Origin: Cycas panzhihuaensis
Lineage: Eukaryota > Cycadophyta
Direction of reading: 5' to 3'
Assembly: GCA_023213395.1 (NCBI GenBank)
Contig: CM041465.1
Coordinates: 141,677,741-141,741,740, forward strand
Length of the DNA: 64,000 bases
The notes beneath the pieces are model-generated. The model was not told where the DNA came from, did not search any database, and worked only from the letters and a program-made list of their open reading frames with translations. Shown here in pieces: positions 54,010 through 64,000 of this stretch. Position 1 is the stretch's first letter. Every line of letters starts with the position of its first letter. Made by a program: the position numbers and the translations under genes.

Positions 54010-54621
54010 TTGATGCCATCCTTTGACTTAGATTTGATGGTTACAATCACAGTGCTAGGAGAGAAATTTTCAAGGGTAATTATGGATGGAGGAGCCATTG
54101 TGAACATTTTACCAACTTCAACATGGCAGAAGCTGGGAAGTCCTAAGTTGGAAGCAGCAACCTATACATTGAAATTAGCAAATGAATTATTGGTGAGACT
54201 AGTCAGGAAGTTAGCCAACATCAAAGTGGATGTGTCAGGTATCACAGTACGAATTGATTTTACAATCGTGGAGATAGAAAAAGGTACAACACCTTATCCA
54301 GCCTTGTTGGGTTGCCCATGGCTGTATAAAACTCAATGTCTCCAGAATTGGAGAGATCCGACCTTAACATTATCGGGTGGTGGAAGTGAAGTGGTCCTTT
54401 CGATGTTGGGAAAGAATTCTATTGAGATAATACCAAATGACGTATTAAGCATAACTATTACAAGCGAGGAAACAACGTCCTATTTTGAGGAAGGAAACTT
54501 ATATCATACAACTGACAAGCCAACCAAGTTGATCAACTCTCAAGAGAGGGAACCTACTTATTTTGGGGAGATCTGCAATTCTTCCGACGACGAGAATAGA
54601 AAAAAATTTGTGGATTATTGA
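54010..54621 (+). pseudogene. Element G protease
   Basis: A 203-codon open frame. FSRVIMDGGAIVNILPTSTW carries the catalytic D-G-G, so unlike F the Asp is present. It continues KLANIKVDVSGITVRIDF, YPALLGCPWLYKTQCLQNW, the end of the protease fold. The C-terminal 60 codons are acidic. It would cut gag and pol in the particle. The frame is intact but isolated by stops on both sides (53623, 54619). Confidence 0.85.
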
Positions 54622-55079
54622 TTACAAGATGCATATGAAGTTAATTATTCCTATAGGTGTAATTTGCTTTCTAAATATGTAACTGATGATATTGGCAATA
54701 ATTTAAAATCTTTTGATTATATGGGGACTAATAATAGTGTAGAAAATAGTATAGAAAATAATAACAACTTAAACCCAACCCTAGACCTAAACCCCCTATT
54801 CCTAATATACCTAGTTTAGTTCATAATTCTATAGTATCTAATACTAACCCTAACCCCTTCTCTACCTTAGGTGTGGGTCCTGAGGTAGATTATTACAACT
54901 TGGGGAAGGAAGTAGCAATCCTTCCTCATCTTCTTTAGAGGTACACCCACCAAACGACTGGTCTTTTTCAAGTATTGGCGCCAAATCTGAGGAAATAGAA
55001 AAGGAACCAACCAGACATACCCCTAGAGACTTAGGTCTAGGTAGTAGGATCATCATTCTCGAGGACAGAAACCTTTAAA
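54622..55079 (+). other. Element G spacer, low complexity
   Basis: A tract rich in Asn/Asp codons (SVENSIENNNNLNPTLDLN, about 54735-54795), then frame changes. No domain. It links the protease to the second gag-like segment. Confidence 0.5.
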
Positions 55080-55620
55080 CATACATTGGAGATTATGTCA
55101 AACCCTTTTATGGGGACCAACTATATGGAACTACACACCTTATACATTGTATAGAGTACTCGATAGATGAGGGTAATTGGGATAAACTTCAATGGGAAGC
55201 AGATTTGGTACTAACCTTGCGAAGGACAACATGGTATTGGTACCTAACCCACCAAACTACCTTCCAAGGTTGGGAGGAACTACAATCCGCATCCAAAACA
55301 TGGTTTGACCACCCGAAAAAATTGAATATCCCATTATTTTATGTAGGAGAGTGTCCCAATAAACATATTCAAAGGTGTAAACGGGAATGGACATCTTTGA
55401 GTTTGCCGAAGAAAACATCGAGTAATCTTTTCTATCACACCTTAGGTCAGGTAGCAAGAGATTGGTTCCTGGGGAAAGAATGAAACTTAGATGCAACATG
55501 GAAAAACCTTAAGAAATCCTTTATATAAACCTTTTCACATTCATCAAAAGATAAAAACTTTGATAAGGTACTTAAGATTATTTAGAAATTAAGTATAGAC
55601 CTAGAACAAAAGGCCATATC
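55080..55620 (+). pseudogene. Element G second gag-like segment between protease and RT
   Basis: An open frame at 55205-55483 within a longer readable region: TTWYWYLTHQTTFQGWEELQ, LFYHTLGQVARDWFLGKE, then after a stop TWKNLKKSF. The F-TL-x-x-A-x-x-WF and TW-LK-F pattern is that of Retrotrans_gag and parallels the true gag (FAYTLRGVPLAWCKELDKME). Such a segment is not expected after the protease. Either part of another element was joined in, or G carries a duplicated capsid domain. The similarity is short, so confidence is moderate. Confidence 0.55.
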
Positions 55621-55789
55621 ATCAGTACGAAAGAAGGAAAAAGAAAAATCAAAGGATGAAGAAAAGGAAGAAAACCCTAATTATCCCACGGAATTCACCG
55701 AACTCAATTATGGTGAAAGAAAAATTGAAGATACCCCTTCCCATCACATGGGAAATAAAAAGGATATTCAAATGTCAAAATTAAAAACA

Positions 55790-56830
55790 ACCAAAATCAA
55801 TGTTGGGAGTAAGGAAGAACCTAAAACCATTCGGATTGGAGATTACTGGGATGACCATACGATAGCTTAAGCTCAACAGTTATTTAAAGAGTTTCATGAT
55901 GTGTTCGTTTGGTCACACAAAGACCTTAGGGGAATTACCCCAGAATCAGAATGCACCATATTGACCTAATCGAAGGAGCCAAACTGGTGAAGCAGAGACA
56001 TTATCGGATGAATCCTAAATACAAAAAAAAAGTAAAAGTGGAGTAGATAAGATGTTAGAAGCTGGATACATCTATGAAATTGACTACAACAACTGGGTGA
56101 ACCCTATAGTTCTATATGAGGTGATCATTACACGATTTGGATGCTCATTAGAAATCATAAGTGATCAAGGGGTCCATTTTTTCAACAAGACTATAGAGAT
56201 ATTAACATCAACCTTTATGATTAGCCATTGGAAATCCACGCTGTATTACCCAAGGGCCAATGGACAAGTGGAAAGTTCAAATAAGATTATTGAGAATTGC
56301 CTGCGGAAAATCTGTAAGATAGGAAGATCAGATTCCGTCGAGAAGTTACCATCAGTATTGTGGGCCTTCAAAACGACATATAAAAGATCAATAGGGCAAA
56401 CACCATTCCAATTGGTTTACAGAATCGAGACCATCCTTCTGACTGAATTTGAGATTCTGAGCCTAAGAACCACTATGCAGTGTCAATTGGACAACTTCCA
56501 TTCCTTACGACGAAGGTTGGAAGAATTAGTAAGACTAGAGGAGAAAAGGTATATGGTAAAGTGGTTGTAAAGTATAGAGAAAAGAAGACAAAAAACGTTG
56601 TATGATCGTCATCTACGCATGCCACAGTTCAAAGAAGGTGACCAAGTTCTTCTTTATGATAGCAAATTCAAAACACACCCTAGGAAAATCAAAATGACGT
56701 GGTTAGGACCCTATATCACTGAAAGAATCTTTGAGAATGGTTCGGTAGAACTTCGGGAAATTGACTGACCATTGCTACCAACCTGAGCGAATGGTAGCCA
56801 ATTGAAACCTTATATTAGTTAGGATGAAGA
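55790..56830 (+). pseudogene. Element G RT stub fused in frame to integrase, with integrase tail
   Basis: RT begins with QLFKEFHDVFVWSHKDLRGI, then after frame changes KLVKQRHYRMNPKYKKKVKV and KMLEAGYIYEIDYNNWVNPI. Directly after NPIVL, at about 56115, the frame continues YEVIITRFGCSLEIISDQGV: the second half of the integrase core. RT fingers, palm with YxDD, RNase H and the first integrase half are missing. Integrase then reads SSNKIIENCLRKICKIGR and VLWAFKTTYKRSIGQTPFQL. The C-terminal barrel is at 56600-56820 (QFKEGDQVLLYDSKFKTHPR, WLGPYITERIFENGSVEL). The fused frame 56052-56570 is open. Confidence 0.88.
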
Positions 56831-57084
56831 AACTACCAGCGAGATCAGCTGGTTGTACCATAACGAGTTGCATGAAGTTGAGGCAAATTAGACCGTCTTG
56901 ATACCAGAACGTGATCCAGTTCAGTATGTAAATACAAAAAAATCAAAAAACAGAAAAAGCAACCGTAACTCATATCATATAAATAAGCAATATGGCAAAT
57001 CATAAGAAGAAAGATATATCATGATAAGAAAAATCAGAATTCTGAAAAATTGTATCAGAAAAATTAGATTTCTTACATATGTAC

Positions 57085-57240
57085 TAGTGAAATACACTAT
57101 ACGTACCAAAAAGGGTACGTTACCAAGTACACAAAATGAAAATTGAGTAAATGAGCTAGAATATGTTATATGTACTAAAAAAGTATGCTACCAGGTACGT
57201 ATAAAGAAAATAGGCAAGAAAGACAAAAGTATATAGTGCA
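57085..57240. repeat. Imperfect ~76-bp tandem repeat in G
   Basis: TATACGTACCAAAAAGGGTA at about 57095 and TATATGTACTAAAAAAGTAT at about 57170 begin two diverged units, each with GTTACCAAGTACA or GCTACCAGGTACG. It lies between the integrase tail and the accessory ORF, the same place where F has its 41-bp array. Confidence 0.6.
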
Positions 57241-57330
57241 TATCTGCAACCATTCCTACATAGTACACAAGCTGAAAACAAAGAGAATAAATCTAAATTT
57301 CATAACAGTTAGCAACCAGTTAGAATTACT

Positions 57331-58549
57331 ATGATCCAAGAAGAAAAAGAGCAAGAATTTAGCATTGAATTCAAAGCAAATTATCAAATATAGTCAACCA
57401 TTCCAAAAAAGGTATGTACGTAGGGTTTGTTCTATATTTCTTGGTCAATATCAGGTTTACTTCTGGAAATTTCCATAACTTGGTGATAATGAAGATGACA
57501 GAATTCCAAGAAACCTTCCTATCCAAACTGAAAAAGGAATTGGATGGATTACCTACCCAATTTAGAACAATGGTCAAGTAAGCAGGATGGGGAGAATATA
57601 TATATTTCAATCCTCTTTATTGGGATTAGGAGTTAATGGAAAACATTCTGCTAGAATTAAAAAGGGATTTGAAGAAAGTGAAATTAGAGGCAGATATAAT
57701 TCACCTGCTTATAGGACTTCCGAAGGAGGGAGAAGTCCCAACAGCCACAAAAAGATTAGAAGTGGACTGAGAAACTTGGTTAAAAGAATTTTGCCAGGAA
57801 AATATCCAACTAACATCAGGGGGTATTCGTGTAGCAGATATAAAAGATGTTAGGTTACAATGGATAGCCAAAGTCATAAATACAAGATTCTTATCCAAAA
57901 GAAAATATTACCAAAATTTCGAGATGGGGAATATCTCAATTATTCTGAATTTCTAGCAATAACATGACACAACAAATTTAGGAAGTAATGTCACATCCAT
58001 TCCAACATCCCTCCTTATTATTGGTTGTTTTATTCTACCAATGTCCAAGTATATAACTCCCGTAATCAATCATCTATCCAAATGAACCTTTTATAAAATA
58101 ATGGGTGAATGAATTTCCGGAAAACACTCAGGATAAGGAAATCAAGAGGAAGTTACAAAAAGAGATGACAAAAGTCCTGAAATGGTTACAACAAACTCTA
58201 GGGTCATCTATTCCACATCGCACAAAACAGACAATTCGAAGAAGTAGTAAAAGAAGTAGGGATGAAGAAAAACCTAAAGAGGAAGGAGAAATGGAGCCCT
58301 CCCTCAAAGAATGGGCAAAATTTCCTCTTGTAATGGAGATAGGGGAAACATCAGCACCACCAACTCAAACCGAAGGAAAATCTCAACAAATAATTCAATT
58401 AAGGAAATGGTAGAAGAATATAAGACAAAAATAACTACCCTTCAAGAGAAGATCAAAGAGAAAGATGTTATAATAGCAACCCTCACTCAAATCAACAAAG
58501 AAATTTTGGCTACACGAGACCAAGCAGTGAAGCAGAGGCAGCCTTAGAA
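57331..58549 (+). pseudogene. Element G accessory ORF (aORF)
   Basis: A broken ORF of about 400 codons between the integrase tail and the 3' LTR. The proposed start is 57331 (MIQEEKEQEFSIEFKANYQI). After stops: KKVKLEADIIHLLIGLPKEG, then SGGIRVADIKDVRLQWIAKV (about 57670-57880). These match F (EEMIAAVTGLPKEGEKI, LGIRIAGIQAPEKQFLAHF). The middle is Lys/Glu/Arg-rich (SSKRSRDEEKPKEEGEME, 58105-58413). The end is a coiled-coil-like helix (EEYKTKITTLQEKIKEKDVI, about 58412-58470). It thus shares order and position with the F aORF. The function is unknown. Confidence 0.65.
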
Positions 58550-58590
58550 TAGAGAGGGGGAAGGATACTTCAAAATTTTTGAAATTTTGA

Positions 58591-58606
58591 TGAGCAAGGA
58601 TGCTCA
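58591..58606 (+). promoter_or_regulatory. Element G hairpin upstream of the 3' LTR
   Basis: Arms TGAGCA and TGCTCA around an AGGA loop, 26 nt before the LTR. A purine tract AGAGAGGGGGAAGGA lies upstream (58550-58565), and a short one, GGGATAGA, touches the LTR. Confidence 0.65.
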
Positions 58607-58632
58607 ACCCAATCTTGTCAACCCGGGATAGA

Positions 58633-59569
58633 TGTTGGGGTATATTTTGGCACATAGGCTATGAGGAAGATGGAATGTAGGACTATATTGACTAGTGGAA
58701 TGCAGGTACAAACCGCATGGACGTACGTAGGAAGATGGAATGTAGGACTATATTAACCAGTGGAATGCAGGTACAAACCGTACAGATGTACGCATGGTGG
58801 AGAAAGGTGGAAAACAAGCATTCTAGGTACGTATGATAGGTGCATACCATAATAGGTACACAATACAAGGTGCGTATTGTTTTTGGTATGCTAGCAGACA
58901 GCAGGGTATGCACGACCATACCTTACCTAAAGGCACCCAAGGATGATGATGTCAACCTAGAAGGACGTACAGACGGACGTATGGATGAAAATGCACCATT
59001 AAAGGAGAAACTAATCATGTGTTAAATGAAAGGTCACGTTGTGATTGAAAAGGTACAGTTATGACAAGGAGTCATAACCCTTCATCAAAAGGTACCAAAA
59101 GGGCACATTTAAGAAGACCATTGAGGACCATTCTAGCGATGAGAGCCAAGCATTCATTCTACATGGTGGTAGGGTAGCTAGCAAGCCAAATTAATGGTAT
59201 GGATCGAAGTTATAGCAGATGCATTCTGTGATGCATTCCCTTTTGGAATGTATATGACAGAATCTTGTGTATATGGCTGGAATGTATAGAAGATACATTC
59301 CAGAACTAATTATATAAGACTTATTTCTTAATAAAGGGAAGAATTACATGGAAATCTGTGTTTTAGGTGTACTATGATGCTTGTATGATGAATACTTGTT
59401 GATTATTGTACTGTTGTGTATAATCTGTGATGACATTGTGTGGAATTATGAGTGAATATGTGATAACCTTGGGTGTATGAAGTATGTTTACTGTATCCTA
59501 AACTAGACTACTAAGTGATCCCTTGACAAGTGTACCTATCTTAATAGGGAGATCGTGTAAAAGTCAATA
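58633..59569 (+). repeat. Element G 3' LTR with 65-bp duplication
   Basis: 937 bp. It differs from the 5' copy mainly by a tandem duplication: AGGAAGATGGAATGTAGGAC starts at 58664 and again at 58729. The rest aligns to GTAAAAGTCAATA. Confidence 0.88.
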
Positions 59570-59574
59570 GTCAC

Positions 59575-60061
59575 CATCATCACACAATTTCCAAAACACT
59601 CATAAACATATTACTATGGCATCCATTTATGCAACTAATCATGACACAAGTTAATGATGTGATTTCACATATACATATATATCTTATTTAATGCATTGCA
59701 TGTACTGTTATCTATATTGTTGCAATTAATTTCCAATAGTTGTTCATTCACTTTTGATGCATGTTTTGTGAGCCTTTCAAGGAACATATGTATTATTAAT
59801 GCCTTCATGAATTTATTCATTAATTTCTCATTGTGCACCATCATGGAAACCACTCCATTCTATTGTTTCCATCCTATAACAGTCATCTCCTACACTTTAG
59901 GGTGACCATACAATATGTATATAACCATAAGGCTCCCTTGTTGTGCATTTTCATTATGTTTTCATCATTCATTAACACACATTCAATTATAATATGCAAA
60001 CTAAATTTTACTATGTTCCAACAAGTATTGGTTTGCATTTAACCTCATTAAATGTTGTTAA
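59575..60061. other. Unassigned AT-rich DNA right of element G
   Basis: No gene or element end recognised. It presumably continues the sequence interrupted by G at 50760. Confidence 0.45.
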
Positions 60062-60980
60062 AAATGAAGGTGTACAAACTGTGTCTTATGTCCTATGTCC
60101 TGCACCTTTTTTGGATCAAATTTTTCCAGTGCCATCTTCATGTTTGTTGGGATTCCCTGTGATCTTATGTTCCTTCGCTGAAAAATGAATCCTTCTTTAA
60201 ACCTACCTTCTTGGTTCCCTTGGTCTGCGTCTTAATATGAATCCTGATTTTGTTCTATTTTAGGTTGGGTTATTTCTTGCTTTTCTAATCTCACATTAAG
60301 GTTCTTGATCTGTTGTATGAGTTCCTGCATGACTATTGTTATGGTCTCCGCTGTTTTCTCCTCTAATTCTTGGGATCTTGGCATTTTGCTTGGCGATCTA
60401 ATCTTTCTAGATCTTAATTTTGTTTGGATCTTTCCAAAACTCCTAGGGTACGAGGGGGGTCAAAATTTGCTTCCCCCCGATCGAAAAATCTCCTTAAAAT
60501 CCTGCTTCGAAACGAAGCTCTGATACCACTTGTAACGGTTCTTTCACCCAAAAGGATAGAAGTAGGATAGAACATAGCTAGATTTCATAGATAATAGAAT
60601 AGAATTGTCAATTTCATATATAAGAAGTACCAACATAAACATATAGTTCCAGATATAAATCAATTACAAGTGTTGAATTGGATGTCAAAAGAGTACAAAT
60701 AGATGTTCAATAAGTACCAACACAACCTATAATAAACACTGAGCCCTTCGAGGTAGGGATCCTCCTGAGAAATGTAGCCCTAAGGCCAAAAATTTGCAGC
60801 TGCCTAAAGGTTGAAATAAGAAGGAACACTTCACAAATTGATGATTGAGGATGACCTCAAAAATCCCTATTTATAGGTGCTCAAATTGGGACATAATGAA
60901 GTCGGCCAAGACAGGGAGAGATGTGCCCAAAGTAACCATTAGAAGTCAACCACAATAGTGCATAGAGGTTGGCCAGACTC
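60062..60980 (-). mobile_element. Gypsy M remnant: 5' LTR, primer site and gag N terminus
   Basis: On the minus strand the LTR occupies 60531 to about 60980 (plus-strand start TGTAACGGTTC). The primer site TGGTATCAGAGCTTCG at 60513-60528 is a perfect initiator tRNA-Met match. Gag starts near 60380 (MPRSQELEEKTAETITIVMQ) and runs to ALEKFDPKKVQDI at about 60090, where it stops being recognisable. The rest of the element is missing. The gag start and LTR module (CTTCGAGGTAGGGATCCTCC, 60747-60766) relate it to element C. Confidence 0.78.
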
Positions 60981-61742
60981 TCAAGGGTCACTTCAAAAGA
61001 GGATACTTAGTTATATGAAAGGAACTTCAAATTTAAAACTTACATATCCAAAAAATGAGACAGGTAAATTAATTGAGTTCTGTGATTCAGACTGGGTAGG
61101 AGATGAGGAAAAAAGAAAGTCAACTAGTGGGTATTGTTTTTTCGTTAGGTCATCCGTAGTATCCTAGAGCAACAAACGACAACCAACAATTGCCTTGTCT
61201 TCTACAAAAGTAAAATATAAGTCTACAATCAGCGCATCCTGTGAAGCAGTATGGTTAAGACAACTGCTGATAGATTTAAATTAGCAACAACAAGAATCAA
61301 CGACACTTTTCTGTGACAACCAGAGTGCAATAAAATTGACCAAGAATCCAATCTTCCATGCATGAACTAAGCATATTAAAGTACATCATCATTTCATATG
61401 GAAAAAAGTACAGGACAAGGAGATAGACCTAATACATTGCATGACAAATGAACAACTTGCAGAATTCTTACAAAACCTCTTAGCAAAGAGAAGTTTCAAT
61501 TTCTTAAAAGTAGGTGTGGTGTAAATAGATAAAACATTAAGAGAGGGTGTTAAAAAGTAATGTTTTATCTAGGATATTATGAGGGTCATGTGTAAAACCC
61601 ATCTTCTATTAATAAAGATAAGTGTCAGACAAGTGGCACATCTACATTGAATGGTTACAAACAACTGACGTATATATATATGGAGAGAGCCTTTCTCACA
61701 TAATCAATGAATTCCATCTTCATTTATTGAAGGTTTCTTACA
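60981..61742 (+). mobile_element. Copia H 3' end: RNase H, polypurine tract and LTR
   Basis: RNase H from KRILSYMKGTSNLKLTYP, EFCDSDWVGDEEKRKSTSGY, CEAVWLRQLLIDLN and FCDNQSAIKLTKNPIFHA to about 61505, with stops at 61165-61167 and later. The purine tract TTAAGAGAGGG ends at 61547 and the LTR runs 61548-61742 (195 bp, TGTTAAAAAG to CTTACA). It is the same family as Copia E. RT and everything upstream are missing, cut at the M LTR edge. Confidence 0.85.
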
Positions 61743-62134
61743 GGAATAGTGTCTAGGTTTATAGCAATGCCAAAACAAAGCCATTAGAAAGCTGCAAAGA
61801 GGATCCTCAAATACTTGAAGGGAACAATTCAATATGGGCTTGAATTCAAGCATAATGATAATTTCAAGTTAATATGATTAATAGATTCTAATTGGGTCGA
61901 ATGTGCAGATAGCAGAAGGTCAACTTTTAGATACTATTTTAGTTTAGGTTCAACTACCATTACTTGGGGCAATAAAAAACAATCAAATGTTGCTTTGTCC
62001 TCAACTAAAGCAAAGTACAAGGCTATAGTTGTAGCTCCTACTAAAGCCATTTGGCCATGATAGATTATGCAAGACAAGAAACTGCCCCAATTAGAACCAA
62101 CTATTTTGTACCATGATAATCAGAGTACATTGAA
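61743..62134 (+). pseudogene. Copia N RNase H fragment
   Basis: A third Copia RNase H: AAKRILKYLKGTIQYGLEFK, DSNWVECADSRRSTFRYYFS, KKQSNVALSSTKAKYKAIVV and LYHDNQSTLNV. It starts just after the H LTR and stops at the start of LTR L, so H and L appear to have inserted into it. Several stops. Confidence 0.82.
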
Positions 62135-62612
62135 TGTAGCATTCCCCAATAAAAGGAAGTCTATTATTAGGAGGATTAAAGAAAGAATCATTTAATATAT
62201 TTCATTATGAAGTCAGTTTTTTAGAGAGAGAGTTATTTAAGAGAGAGAAATAAAGGCTATAAATAGGAAAGCCTTGATCATTTGTAAACAAATCTTTGAG
62301 AATTTATTATTACTTGGGATAATGGCCTCACACCATGAGGGCCTTATGCCTATTTGGAGGACTACTCTTGCCTCGAAGAGGGTTACTTCACTACTAGACA
62401 TTGTATTAGGTTCTATTGTTCTACTATTATTTATCACTTCAATTTCTATTGTTATTTTATCAATGCATGGATGTTATACTGCATGGATGGATGAACTATG
62501 TCTGTTGAATGATATTTTATGAAGAATTTTTACTGTAAATGTATGCTATCTACTGAAAAATATAATCTGTCTCTTGTTTGAGGTTTGGGCCTGCTACAAC
62601 TGGTATTAGAGC
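62135..62612 (+). repeat. LTR L with primer binding site
   Basis: The LTR 62135-62598 begins TGTAGCATTCC and ends CCTGCTACA; the 7-bp termini TGTAGCA and TGCTACA are inverted repeats. CTATAAATAG at about 62256 is TATA-like. The primer site TGGTATTAGAGC (62601-62612) is one mismatch from the initiator tRNA-Met site. The LTR module GGAGGACTACTCTTGCCTCG lies at about 62356-62375. It is related to the I and J LTRs. Confidence 0.85.
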
Positions 62613-62642
62613 AAAGAGCATATTGCAAGGTAATCTATGGAA

Positions 62643-64000
62643 GGGGGAATGCTACAATTCCCCTCCCCTTAAACTAATACTTTGCCCTCAAAGTATTGGG
62701 AATTTCTTGTAGCTTGGTTTGGTCCTGTTTTGACCTGAGTTTGCAACCACCACCTACTAAATCCTATCTGTCATAAAGATTAGGTTCAATTTTGTGCCTT
62801 TTATGGAACTTTGCTAATAAGCATCTTGAATTCATTGATGCTTGTTCCTGGGGCCAGGTACATGTTGTATCTTGTCCTGTATTGAAGGGATCTTGGGACC
62901 TATGAGGTGCGTCAGATGCCTTATCCTAATCTTGCTTTGTGTTTGCACATTTTATCCTTAGAAGGAATGGCTTATAGAATGATAGGTGATTAGAATACCG
63001 AGAATTTTTGTGGGGAATGTTATGATGGAATTTGGAAAGTTGGTAAAAGAATTGATCATAAGGATATTGAATTGGTGATTGTTTAGTGAAAAAAGAAATG
63101 GAAGAAGTGGGATTTTGAATGGTGATCAACCACAACTTTGAAGGTATAGAAAGAAATGATGAACTTTGGATTTTGACTTGGATGAGAATTTGTGCAATGT
63201 TTGTTTGACCACAAGAATTCATTAGGGAAAAAGATGGATGAGGGATTTTTTATAGACGTCTTTTATGAAAAAAGGACTTTAATAGGGGTTTAGGAATGGT
63301 ATTTAGAGAAAATGATAGATTAATGAAAAAAATAATATTGGTAGTATGGAGATGATGGGGGTTGGGACGGACCAAATGGGGTTTTGTAGGGGGTAATCAT
63401 TGTACTATGTGATGAAACCTGACAAAATGACAATGTATGGTTTAGAATAGCTTGATGAGGGAAATTTCTATGGGGGGAAAGTGTGTAAAGATGACATTAA
63501 ACTAGGGTTGTATAAGGGAATTGGGATTTTTCCTACGATGAAGTGGGAGTTAAGGGATTTTGTGTTTTGGTTGGCTATGGAAAGGGGAGAAAAAAGTGCC
63601 TCTACTACTACTAAGTTTGGAAATCAGAGGACAACAAAAGCTTCCGAACAAAATGTGCATGTGCAGCACAGGATTGAGAGCTACCTTGAGTACCTTATTA
63701 GGTTTGCATGTGGCTCACTAAGTTTCTTCTTCAGATTCTTTTACATCCACTAGTTGTTCTCTCTCTTGCTCTTCCACATTTTCGTGTTGCTCTTGTGGAA
63801 CTTCTCCTTAGATATCTTCCTTGGTCTTAACTTGCCTTTCGCCAAATTCTTCTACTAGGTGATTAATTGTGCCTAGTGTGTGTCTTTTGCATAGTTATGT
63901 TGTTCGCTCTAAACTAGTTCTTGTTCATATTCCTATAAGGTCTCAGTGATCTCCTATATATTCGCTTGTTCTTCTTTTGCATTTGTCCCTTTGACTAGTT
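62643..64000 (-). mobile_element. Element K internal region, opposite to LTR L
   Basis: Reads as the 3' part of an I/J-type interior on the minus strand. At 62643-62656 there are 14 bp matching an inverted LTR start (minus strand: TGTAGCATTCCCCC). Then come a purine tract (62657-62670), the hairpin at 62676-62697 (arms AATACTTTG and CAAAGTATT, loop AGGG on the sense strand), and sequence similar to J at 46376-47300. The acidic ORF region lies at about 63690-63850 on the minus strand (VPQEQHENVEEQERENN; KPNKVLKVALNPVLHMH). It runs off the window. LTR L points the other way, so the two halves meet head to head. Confidence 0.7.

Larger units (their letters stand above)
50766..59569 (+). mobile_element. 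Gypsy-type element G, RT-deleted, with extra 3' ORF
   Basis: LTRs at 50766-51629 and 58633-59569 begin TGTTGGGGTATATTTTGG. The flanks GTCAT (50761-50765) and GTCAC (59570-59574) look like a target duplication with one change. The interior encodes gag (MPPK start), zinc knuckles, protease, a second gag-like segment, an RT stub fused in frame to the second half of integrase, an integrase tail, and an accessory ORF related to that of F. It lacks RT catalytic parts and RNase H, so it is non-autonomous. It belongs to the same lineage as F but their LTRs are not alike. Confidence 0.9.

Overview
The window reads as plant nuclear DNA made almost entirely of old, nested LTR retrotransposons (Ty1/copia and Ty3/gypsy), with one small piece of a host gene. 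The organism is inferred: AT-rich sequence, introns with GT-AG ends, a plastid-type DUF1350 gene, initiator-tRNA-Met primer sites, and many diverged, stop-riddled elements with little solo-LTR clean-up. This fits a large seed-plant genome, probably a gymnosperm, but nothing here names the species.

Layout. 1-1983: unassigned DNA with a hairpin and a 24-bp tandem repeat. 1984-6307: Copia element E (+), whose 5' LTR was not found. 6308-27.1 kb: a nested stack. Copia D (+) is split by gypsy A (-; 7268-25373, target duplication CAATA). A is split by gypsy C (-; 10437-22606, both LTRs 627 bp, target CTATT/CTATG). C is split by gypsy B (+; 11863-17750, target TGGTA) and by a solo LTR near 20.5-20.9 kb. 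28.2-29.0 kb: two exons of a DUF1350 gene (-). 31196-39613: gypsy F (-), target AAGAG. 41201-44296: element I (+), target ATACA. 45.94-49.58 kb: element J (-), same family as I. 50766-59569: gypsy G (+). 60.06-64.0 kb: a pile of fragments: gypsy M 5' end (-), Copia ends H and N (+), then LTR L (+) joined head-to-head to a third I/J-type internal region, K (-).

The most unusual material is in F and G. Both have gag starting MPP, tRNA-Glu-like primer sites, zinc knuckles and a protease, but F lacks reverse transcriptase, RNase H and the integrase core, and G has lost the catalytic RT through the first half of integrase by an in-frame deletion. Both carry an extra sense-strand ORF between the integrase tail and the 3' LTR, sharing a GLPKEGE motif followed by a GIR-[IV]-A block, with a charged middle and a coiled-coil-like C terminus. 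F also has 35-aa and 23-aa tandem repeats in the N-terminal part of gag. G has a second gag-like segment between protease and RT.

Across otherwise different elements (A, C, F, G, I, J, K) a short stem-loop lies 17-40 nt upstream of the 3' LTR. In A, C, J and K the loop is AGGG, and stem changes between elements are largely compensatory. Several LTRs also share a downstream module around the sense words GGGAGGA and CCTTGAAGAGG. All coordinates come from reading by eye; no alignment or database search was run.
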